A DNA stretch of 6,518 nucleotides, from contig MGUO01000146.1 in assembly GCA_001800015.1 (NCBI GenBank), forward strand, positions 1-6,518, written 5' to 3'. The stretch's first letter is position 1. Every line of letters starts with the position of its first letter. Source of the DNA: Elusimicrobia bacterium RIFCSPHIGHO2_02_FULL_57_9 (GTDB lineage Bacteria > Elusimicrobiota > Elusimicrobia > UBA1565 > UBA9628). Position numbers and translations under genes: made by a program. A model generated the notes under the pieces. That model was given only the letters and a program-made list of their open reading frames with translations. It was not told the DNA's origin and ran no database searches. Shown here piece after piece: positions 1 through 5,671 of this stretch.

Positions 1-1
1 C

Positions 2-1333
2 GCCGATCAGCAGACTTGGGACCAAGCCGGCGTTCTCGCCAAAACCCCGGCTGTCGAGGCAGTATCCGATGCCGCTGCGGCCAACGCCGCTACGGTATTG
101 AGCCGGCCTATCTCCGGCGCCGCCGACGGCATAGTCGCCGTTCCAGCCCCGGCTGAAAAGCCGGGGAAATTGGATACCGCGATCAACATCTCGGCCATCC
201 CAGTCTTGGCTGCCAGCTACGCCTGGATCATCCCCGTGGCGACGGCCTTGGGCACCGTCATCTATTACGTCTTCAGCACGGGCGTCAATGTCGCGATCCC
301 GGTCAACTGGCCCCATTACATCATGGCCGGACTGGGACATGGCTTAGGGTTTGCTTCCTCCGCGCTCGCTCCCCTGGTTGAGCCTGTCAAGCAAGTCGCT
401 CAATCCGTGATCGAACTGGGCAAGTCCAACGCCCCGGGCATGTATGTCTATGGACAAATCGTCTTGGCCTACGGCTACGCGGCCGGCGTGCTGTCCCCTG
501 TCATGCATTATGCAGCGTCAACGGCGCAACAAGCCTCCAGCTTCCTGCTGGACTATGCGCCCAGGACCTTCGACCTGAGCGCTTATATCGGCCTTAAGGA
601 CATTCCGACCATTAACTGGTACTGGGTCACGGCTGCGATTTCCAACGTAGCTTATTACGGGAAAGCAACCTTGATCAGCAATACTGTTGCCAAAAAATAT
701 CCCGCCTTCGGCCAGAATGCCGCGGTCACGCTCGTGACCCGCGCCCTGGACATGGGTTTGGTGGCTCCGGCCATGCTGTTTAAGGACGGCTTTAACAAGC
801 TGGTCAGGCCTTTCGTCAAGAATATCTGGCAGGTGGTCAAGGATGTCGCGCAGTTTATCTACGACTATCCTCTCACCTTCGCCGGCCATGTCGGCCGCAG
901 CGTGGGCACCGCCGCCATCATGGGCGCGGTCAGCTCCGTAGTCGGACCCGCGATCATCATGAGCTCCCTGGCCATGAACTACCTGGTCACTCCCTCCTAT
1001 CGCGCTCTCAAAGCCGCGGTTAACACGCGCATCAGCCTTACGGTTCTCGTAGGGGCGGGCGTGGTTGCCGGGTTCGGCGTTTTCGTCTATGTCGCCGGCT
1101 TGACGGCCTTCCTGCTCGCCGCGGGCCCGCTGGTCGTGAAGGGTTTCCTGACCCTCTCATGGCTCATGGCGCTGCCGTTCTTCGCCATCGGAGTCGGCAC
1201 CGGCGCGTATCACGGCTACACCAAGAAGTTTATCAACGCCTTGGACGGCAGCTGGCAGTACACCAAGCAGTCGAAAGAGCTGCTGCAGAAAGCCTTCTCG
1301 ACCTTCAAAAGGGCCGAGCAGGAAAAGAATTAA
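2..1333 (+). CDS. Multi-span membrane protein of unknown function, 5' end outside the window
   Basis: I do not recognise the family. The frame is open from base 2 with no ATG. The first possible start is a TTG at 98, which has no ribosome site and lies inside an Ala-rich stretch, so the true start is most likely left of the window and about 443 codons are visible. The visible N-terminal part is Ala/Pro-rich and soluble-looking. Hydrophobic segments then follow, for example around bases 194-274 (IPVLAASYAWIIPVATALG...), 305-380, 900-1000 and a long pair at about 1035-1220 rich in Gly, Ala, Val and Leu. Between them are amphipathic stretches with many Tyr, Lys and Pro residues. The end is a charged, Lys-rich tail (KQSKELLQKAFSTFKRAEQEKN is the last part), probably cytoplasmic. 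No catalytic motif, transporter signature or repeat was identified. It is followed directly by a strong terminator, so it ends its transcription unit. The coding call is firm; the function is unknown. Confidence 0.8.
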   Translation, partial: ADQQTWDQAGVLAKTPAVEAVSDAAAANAATVLSRPISGAADGIVAVPAPAEKPGKLDTAINISAIPVLAASYAWIIPVATALGTVIYYVFSTGVNVAIPVNWPHYIMAGLGHGLGFASSALAPLVEPVKQVAQSVIELGKSNAPGMYVYGQIVLAYGYAAGVLSPVMHYAASTAQQASSFLLDYAPRTFDLSAYIGLKDIPTINWYWVTAAISNVAYYGKATLISNTVAKKYPAFGQNAAVTLVTRALDMGLVAPAMLFKDGFNKLVRPFVKNIWQVVKDVAQFIYDYPLTFAGHVGRSVGTAAIMGAVSSVVGPAIIMSSLAMNYLVTPSYRALKAAVNTRISLTVLVGAGVVAGFGVFVYVAGLTAFLLAAGPLVVKGFLTLSWLMALPFFAIGVGTGAYHGYTKKFINALDGSWQYTKQSKELLQKAFSTFKRAEQEKN

Positions 1334-1349
1334 AGCGTAAGAAGCGGTT

Positions 1350-1395
1350 AAAGAAATCGTCCCAGTCGACTATATCGGCTGGGGCGATTTCTTTT
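1350..1395 (+). terminator. Rho-independent terminator with a 20-bp stem
   Basis: Bases 1350-1369 pair with 1375-1394 around a 5-base loop (CTATA). All 20 positions pair, two of them as G-U wobbles in RNA (T1360 with G1384, and T1366 with G1378). The core is GC-rich. The right arm ends in a T-rich run (TTTCTTTT, 1388-1395) and the left arm begins with AAAGAAA, so it could also terminate transcription from the other strand. It begins 16 bases after the stop codon of the membrane protein gene and isolates it from alr. Confidence 0.9.
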
Positions 1396-1398
1396 AGG

Positions 1399-1404
1399 TA
1401 TAAT
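1399..1404 (+). promoter_or_regulatory. -10 box of the alr promoter, likely leaderless
   Basis: A perfect TATAAT in the context GGTATAAT lies 7 bases before the ATG at 1412. At usual spacing, transcription would begin at or next to that ATG, giving an mRNA with no leader. No convincing -35 hexamer is present at 16-18 bp spacing; that position lies in the terminator's right arm (CGGCTG at 1376-1381). The box is recognised by consensus and position only. Confidence 0.6.
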
Positions 1405-1411
1405 GCACGCC

Positions 1412-2467
1412 ATGCAGCACCTAAAATGGATCGAGGTCGACCTCGCCGCGATCCGTTCCAATCTGCGCCGGGTTCTCTCGCGCTTAAATCCCGGTGTGCG
1501 GCTGATGGCCGTGGTCAAGGCGGATGCTTACGGGCATGGCATGAGCGCCGCGCGGGAGCTGGAAAAAGCGGGGGCCGCGTCGCTTGGGGTCTTAAATATC
1601 GCCGAAGCCGCGAATTTGAGAAAAGCGGGCGTTAAAATCCCGATTCAACTGTTGTCCCCGATTCTTCCGGAAAACGCGCGCGACGTTGTTCGCTTAGGGC
1701 TCATCCCCACCTTGGACGATTTAAAACAAGCCGGAGCCTTGAATAAAGCCGCGGGCGGACGCAAAATCCCGGTTCATCTGGACCTCGATTACGGCTTGGG
1801 GCGCTGGGGCATCGCCCCCAAAAATCTGGAGGCCTTTCTGCCGGGCCTGCGGCGCCTGAAGAATCTGCGCCTGGCCGGATTATCCACCCACATCGACTAC
1901 GTGCCGGGAAAAAATTCGGTTGAAGCGGAAGAAAAGCTTAACGCGTTTAATATCATCGCCCAGCGCCTCAAGCGCCAGGCGCCGGGTCTTATTTGTCACG
2001 CCGCCAACAGCTCGGTGCTCATGGATTTTCCACACTGGCAGATGGGCCAGGTGCGCGCCGGCAACCTGCTTTACGGCATCAACACGGCTTGCTCCAAATC
2101 CGCCCCTTTGAAAAACCCGTGGAGATTTAAGGCCCGCATCATCGCCCTGCATGACGTCGCGGGGGGCCGCTCCATAGGCTATGCCAGCGAATACATCGCA
2201 CCCCGCGCCATGCGCGTGGCCACCCTGCCGGTGGGTTATGCCGACGGCCTGACCATGGAGCCGGCCGAAAGGCTGATCGGCTTTGGCCCGGGCTTTCAAT
2301 ACTGGGGCAGGATCGGCGCGACCAAGGCTCCCTTTATCGGGCGCTGCGGAATTTCGCATGTGCTGGTGGACGTCACCGACGCGCCGAAGGCTAAAATCGG
2401 GGATGTGGTCGCCTTGCCGATACGGCGCACCGCGGCGAGTTCGCTTCTGCCCCGGGTGTACATCTAG
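1412..2467 (+). CDS. alr: Alanine racemase, PLP-dependent
   Basis: Interconverts L- and D-alanine in the cytoplasm, supplying D-Ala for the peptidoglycan stem peptide. The 351-residue product has the fold-type III racemase layout. The PLP lysine motif VVKADAYGHG contains K36. The GLGRWG loop (residues 128-133) carries an arginine at the substrate site. HAANSS is at 196-201, and VRAGNLLYG (214-222) contains the arginine that contacts the PLP ring nitrogen. The second catalytic base lies in GYASEY (Y257), and LPVGYADG is at 272-279. Two usual features differ: the family's GRVCMD segment reads GRCGIS (310-315), and the C-terminal beta domain is short, ending in LPRVYI. An in-frame ATG at 1403 overlaps the TATAAT box, so 1412 is preferred; neither start has a Shine-Dalgarno sequence. 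It converges on the PBP gene. The family call is secure. A specialised relative with another amino-acid substrate is possible but not indicated. Confidence 0.93.
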   Translation: MQHLKWIEVDLAAIRSNLRRVLSRLNPGVRLMAVVKADAYGHGMSAARELEKAGAASLGVLNIAEAANLRKAGVKIPIQLLSPILPENARDVVRLGLIPTLDDLKQAGALNKAAGGRKIPVHLDLDYGLGRWGIAPKNLEAFLPGLRRLKNLRLAGLSTHIDYVPGKNSVEAEEKLNAFNIIAQRLKRQAPGLICHAANSSVLMDFPHWQMGQVRAGNLLYGINTACSKSAPLKNPWRFKARIIALHDVAGGRSIGYASEYIAPRAMRVATLPVGYADGLTMEPAERLIGFGPGFQYWGRIGATKAPFIGRCGISHVLVDVTDAPKAKIGDVVALPIRRTAASSLLPRVYI

Positions 2468-2478
2468 GCACGCGAGTT

Positions 2479-4758
2479 TTATTCCAGCAATATGGGATCT
2501 TCGCTCTCATCCACCTTCTGCTCGTCCTCGAAATTAAGAAGCGGGTCTACTCCCTGCGTCTGGGCAGGAGCATGAAAGCCGCCGGGCAGAGCCGAAACGG
2601 AAGGCTGGACCCCGGGCGGCAGCACCAGCAAGTCGGAAGCATCGGCGGGCGCCGCCTCCGGCTGGGCATGGTCGATCTGGCAGAATTCCTTGGGCTCGCT
2701 TCCCGCTTCAAAAGCCTCGAGCAGGATTTTGTTGCGCGGGCAGGTGGGCAGGGCCAGCCGCCCCGAACCGGAGTCTATCTTCGTAAAAACAATGCCCGAG
2801 GGAACGGCGAAATCGTGCTTGGGCTGGTCTTTGAGTATATTGTCCATGATCTCGGTCCACCAGGGAACGACGGTGGAGCCGCCGGTCCAGTCCTTTCGCC
2901 CTAGGGATGTGAAGTCATCGTAACCCATCCAAGCCGCGGCGACCAAATCCGGCGTATAGCCGATAAACCACAAATCGCGGTTGTCGTTGCTGGTACCGGT
3001 CTTGCCGGCCAAGGGCCGTTTAAGCCTCCTGGCGTAGGTACCGGTTCCGAAGTTAACCACGGCCTTGAGCAGATTGGTCGTCAGATACGCCAGCTCGGGG
3101 GTCATCACCTCTTTTTCAACGGGAACGTGGCTTTCCAACCGGCGCCCCGCATTATCCTCGACCTTGGAAATGGTGTAAGGCAGAACGTAAATGCCGCCGT
3201 TGGCGAAAGTGCCGAAAGCGTTGGCCAATTCCAAGGGAGTGACCACGGAGGACCCTAATCCCAAGGAAGGAACGGCGTCTAACTCCGACCTGATGCCGGC
3301 CCGATGCGCCAGGTCCACGACCACCGGAGGGCCGATGCGCTCGATCAAGCGCACGGAAACCACGTTGCGCGAAAGGGCCAAGGCCTTGCGCAGCGTGATG
3401 GTTCCCAGGTATTTGGCGTCGAAATTGCTGGGCACCCAAATCTTAAAATCGGCTGATTGCGAGAAGGGCGCGGTGGCTAAATTAATGGCGTATTGGTCGG
3501 TCGCCCCCTCCAGCAAGCGCCAATCGCGGCCGTCGCTATAGTAAGCGATGGGATTATCCTCGATCAAGGAGGCCGCTGTCATGCCCGAGGCCAAGGCCGA
3601 GGCCCAGACGAAAACCTTGAAAGTCGAGCCAGGCTGGCGGCGGGCTTGGACAGTGCGATTGAAAATAGAGTCGCGCCCTCCGATCATGGCTTTGATCTCG
3701 CCGGTTTTAACGTCGATAAGCACGAAAGCGCCCTGAATTTTAGCGGGCGGGATAGTGGAAACCTCCACACCTTCCGGAAGCGAGGCCTCGTTGCTGCGCT
3801 TGGTTTCCCATTCCTCAAAGGCCTTTTCGTCAAATTCGGCCAGCCTCGCTTCCATAACCTCTTCGGCCGCCTTCTGCATGTCCAAATCCAAAGTGGTATA
3901 AACCTTAAGCCCGCCGCGCCAAACCGCGTTGGTGCCGTAGCGCCGCTCCAGGCGCTTGCGCACATGCTCCACGAAATAGGGAGCCTGGGTGGCCGGGATG
4001 ATGGGTTTGCCGAGGGGAACAGGCTGCAGTAAAGCCATATCCCTCTCCTTAAGCGTGATTATCCTTTCCTCAACCATGCGCTGTAGCACGACGTTGCGGC
4101 GCTTCAGCGCGCGGTCGGGATGGGCGAAGGGCGAGTTGGCGCGCGGAGCCCTTATCAGTCCCGCCAGCATGGCGCAGTCGGCCAGGCTTAGCTCGGAAAG
4201 CTCCTTGCCGAAATAAATAGGAGCGGCGGCCTGCACGCCGTAGGCCCCCTCGCCGAAATAGATCTGGTTAAGGTAAAGCTGGAGGATTTCGGTCTTGGAA
4301 AAATTACGCTCGATCTGCACCGCCAGCAGCACCTCGCGGATTTTACGCACCAGCTTGCGCTCGGGCTTGAGAAATATCTGTTTGGCCAGCTGCTGGGTGA
4401 TGGTCGAACCTCCCTGAACGACGCGGCCCCGCAGAGAATTGATGATGGCCGAACGCGCGATTCCCTGGGGCGATATGCCCCAATGCTTGAAGAACTGATC
4501 GTCCTCCACCGCGACCACCGCGTTCTGCAGATCGACCGGAATTTGGGAAAGGGAAAGCAGGGCGCGCCTTTCTATCGAGAACTCGGCGATGACATTGCCT
4601 TTCACGTCGAAGACCTGGGTGGAGATCGAGGGAGCGTAATCCTCCAAGGTCCGGATGTCGGGCAGGCCCATCAGCAAACGGCGCAACAGCCAGCTGACGC
4701 AAAGTATCGCGAAAAATAGGGCGCAAACCCTGGTATAAAAACTCGAGCGCGACGGCAT
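2479..4758 (-). CDS. Class A penicillin-binding protein (bifunctional transglycosylase/transpeptidase, PBP1A type)
   Basis: Polymerises lipid II into glycan strands and cross-links their peptides on the outer face of the inner membrane. The 759-residue protein has one N-terminal signal anchor (about residues 11-30). The GT51 glycosyltransferase domain follows, with EDDQFFKHWG (85-94, catalytic E85), GGSTITQQLAK (116-126), RKIRE (138-142) and EILQLYLNQIYFG (157-169). The transpeptidase domain carries the nucleophile motif STFK (378-381, S378), SRN (463-465) and KTGTS (586-590), so both activities look intact. An acidic stretch of about 30 residues (308-338) lies between the domains. The last roughly 65 residues form a Pro/Ala-rich, then acidic, probably disordered tail. 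The start ATG follows TATAAT by 6 bases and no Shine-Dalgarno sequence is present. It is convergent with alr and divergent from the dehydrogenase remnant. The motif order matches PonA/MrcA proteins; which paralogue it is cannot be told. Confidence 0.96.
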   Translation of the reverse strand: MPSRSSFYTRVCALFFAILCVSWLLRRLLMGLPDIRTLEDYAPSISTQVFDVKGNVIAEFSIERRALLSLSQIPVDLQNAVVAVEDDQFFKHWGISPQGIARSAIINSLRGRVVQGGSTITQQLAKQIFLKPERKLVRKIREVLLAVQIERNFSKTEILQLYLNQIYFGEGAYGVQAAAPIYFGKELSELSLADCAMLAGLIRAPRANSPFAHPDRALKRRNVVLQRMVEERIITLKERDMALLQPVPLGKPIIPATQAPYFVEHVRKRLERRYGTNAVWRGGLKVYTTLDLDMQKAAEEVMEARLAEFDEKAFEEWETKRSNEASLPEGVEVSTIPPAKIQGAFVLIDVKTGEIKAMIGGRDSIFNRTVQARRQPGSTFKVFVWASALASGMTAASLIEDNPIAYYSDGRDWRLLEGATDQYAINLATAPFSQSADFKIWVPSNFDAKYLGTITLRKALALSRNVVSVRLIERIGPPVVVDLAHRAGIRSELDAVPSLGLGSSVVTPLELANAFGTFANGGIYVLPYTISKVEDNAGRRLESHVPVEKEVMTPELAYLTTNLLKAVVNFGTGTYARRLKRPLAGKTGTSNDNRDLWFIGYTPDLVAAAWMGYDDFTSLGRKDWTGGSTVVPWWTEIMDNILKDQPKHDFAVPSGIVFTKIDSGSGRLALPTCPRNKILLEAFEAGSEPKEFCQIDHAQPEAAPADASDLLVLPPGVQPSVSALPGGFHAPAQTQGVDPLLNFEDEQKVDESEDPILLE

Positions 4759-4764
4759 CGGCGA

Positions 4765-4770
4765 ATTATA
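4765..4770 (-). promoter_or_regulatory. -10 box of the PBP promoter, likely leaderless
   Basis: On the minus strand the bases read GGTATAAT, then TCGCCG, then the ATG of the PBP gene, so a perfect TATAAT ends 6 bases before the start codon. Transcription would begin at or within a base or two of the ATG. The extended sequence GGTATAAT is the same as at alr. No clear -35 hexamer is seen at 17-bp spacing (GGTGGT, minus strand of 4788-4793). Confidence 0.6.
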
Positions 4771-4775
4771 CCATT

Positions 4776-4784
4776 TGCTAAACT
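4776..4784 (+). promoter_or_regulatory. Possible extended -10 element for the dehydrogenase remnant
   Basis: TGCTAAACT matches an extended -10 (TGn plus a TAAACT hexamer) directly before the ATG at 4785. If it is used, transcription would start about 6-7 bases inside the annotated ORF, close to an in-frame GTG at 4794 that could then be the real leaderless start. The hexamer is weaker than the PBP box on the opposite strand. This is a motif match only. Confidence 0.25.
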
Positions 4785-5147
4785 ATGACCACCGTGGCTG
4801 GCCAATCGGCGCAAACGACCTACGACGTTCTCGTCATCGGCGGCGGGAAAATGTCTGATTTCCGCGTCATGGCTTCGGCCGTCACCGACCTGGTCTGCGC
4901 CAAACTCGGGCGCCCGGTCCAGTGCCGCACCCACCGCGAAACTTTGGAAGGCGCACCCGTCAACGAGATCCCCTTCTTCCCTCAGCCTCCGCGGTACTTA
5001 AAAATTTTTCTGAGGCGCCAGCCTCGACTACGCGAACTGCATGCCTTGATTTATCTGGCTTTTGCCTTTCTTAGGCACTTGCTGCGGCGGGCGCTTAATA
5101 GAAGCCGGCCGGCGAACGCGGAATCGTTCGCGGATTATTATAAATAA
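4785..5147 (+). pseudogene. Internally deleted FAD-dependent glycerol-3-phosphate dehydrogenase (GlpA-like) remnant
   Basis: The 120-codon frame joins two pieces of one family. Residues 11-21 (TTYDVLVIGGG) are the first strand and glycine loop of an N-terminal FAD-binding Rossmann fold. Residues 19-42 (GGGKMSDFRVMASAVTDLVC and on) match the family's C-terminal segment, in which a GGK-x-(T/S)-x-(Y/F)-R-x-MA motif is followed by DLVCxKLG and a CRT motif (here AKLGRPVQCRT, 41-51). Nothing of the substrate and FAD domains between them is present. Intact members have several hundred residues, so roughly a kilobase or more would be missing. The join falls in GGCGGCGGG (4839-4847). The last 50 residues are Arg/Leu-rich with an amphipathic hydrophobic stretch I do not recognise. 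The reading frame is intact after the join. An assembly collapse or a real small protein are alternatives. The start could also be the GTG at 4794. Confidence 0.6.
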
Positions 5148-5206
5148 CGGTGAATCCCATCGTGATTTCCCACAAGAATAAATGCTGCCATGTTGACCAA
5201 AGGCCG
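5148..5206. other. Short convergent gap without recognisable elements
   Basis: These 59 bases separate the stop codons of the dehydrogenase remnant (+) and the lipoprotein gene (-). I see no GC-rich hairpin followed by a T-run on either strand, so neither unit has an evident intrinsic terminator here. Confidence 0.5.
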
Positions 5207-5671
5207 TTAGTAAACGCCGCGGGCGCGGTACCAGGGCTGGCCTGAGCTGGACTTGTGGGTGCAGTCGATGAAAATCACGACTTGACGCTCGCTGAAAACA
5301 TAGCCCCACCCGCCGGTGTCCTTGAGCTTGGATCCGTCGATCTGGCCGTCGCGCAGAACATCCCGGGGATAAATAGTGATCGTGCCGTTTTCCCTGTGCG
5401 CGCCGGTCTCTACGCTGGGAATGGCGGCGATGTAGTGGGGAATCAGCCTTTGCAGTTTCTCCGGAATTTTATTCTCGCTCTGGTAATAGGCGTTTACGCC
5501 TTCCTCAAGCTTGGCCAAGTAGGATAGGGTGTGGATTTCCTTGGCTTGCCGCTCCGAGGCTCTGACTTCTCGCTCGACTTCGTTGACGCTTTCATCATCG
5601 TCTCTCTCTATGGGCATCGAAGAGCAGGCTAATAATCCCGGCAGCAAGGCGAGCCAATAAAACTTTCTCAT
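5207..5671 (-). CDS. Small lipoprotein with a pilin/pseudopilin-like C-terminal domain
   Basis: A 154-residue protein. The N-terminus has a short signal (MRKFYWLALLPGL) and a lipobox LLAC with the lipidated Cys at 16, then a Ser- and Asp/Glu-rich linker, so it should be anchored in the membrane facing the periplasm. A helical stretch (about 30-65) runs into YYQSENKIPEKLQRLIPHYI (about 62-81). That resembles the YY-x-n-(G/N)-x-(Y/I)-P-x-x-L-x-x-L pattern of type II secretion G-like and type IV pilin globular domains. The end, DTGGWGYVFSERQVVIFIDC then THKSSSGQPW, resembles the beta-hairpin and D-loop of such pilins. The prepilin peptidase site and hydrophobic N-terminal helix of a true pilin are absent. 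The start ATG shares ATGA with the mnmA stop codon and has no Shine-Dalgarno sequence, which suggests translation by coupling to mnmA. The lipoprotein call is firm; the pilin-fold call is inferred from pattern only. Confidence 0.75.
   Translation of the reverse strand: MRKFYWLALLPGLLACSSMPIERDDDESVNEVEREVRASERQAKEIHTLSYLAKLEEGVNAYYQSENKIPEKLQRLIPHYIAAIPSVETGAHRENGTITIYPRDVLRDGQIDGSKLKDTGGWGYVFSERQVVIFIDCTHKSSSGQPWYRARGVY

Noticed and set aside
98..100. TTG as the start of the first membrane protein
   Set aside because: The frame is open for 32 further codons to the left edge, there is no ribosome site, and similar Ala-rich sequence continues upstream, so the gene is treated as 5'-partial.
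1403..1405. Upstream ATG as the alr start
   Set aside because: It overlaps the TATAAT box at 1399-1404; a transcript from that promoter would not contain it. The ATG at 1412 also fits the usual distance to the WIEVDLAAI motif.
1880..2359. Antisense open frame of 159 codons within alr
   Set aside because: A shadow of the alr codons with atypical composition (many Ala, Gly, His and Arg) and no start signal.
3493..4032. Long open frame on the strand opposite the PBP gene (179 codons)
   Set aside because: It lies wholly within the PBP coding region, whose catalytic motifs are on the other strand. Long antisense frames are expected in GC-rich codons, and the product matches no family.
5112..5131. 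Hairpin GCGAACG / CGTTCGC with a 6-base loop near the end of the dehydrogenase remnant
   Set aside because: The stem is only 7 bp, lies inside the reading frame, and is followed by mixed A/T bases and not a T-run, so it is not a convincing terminator.
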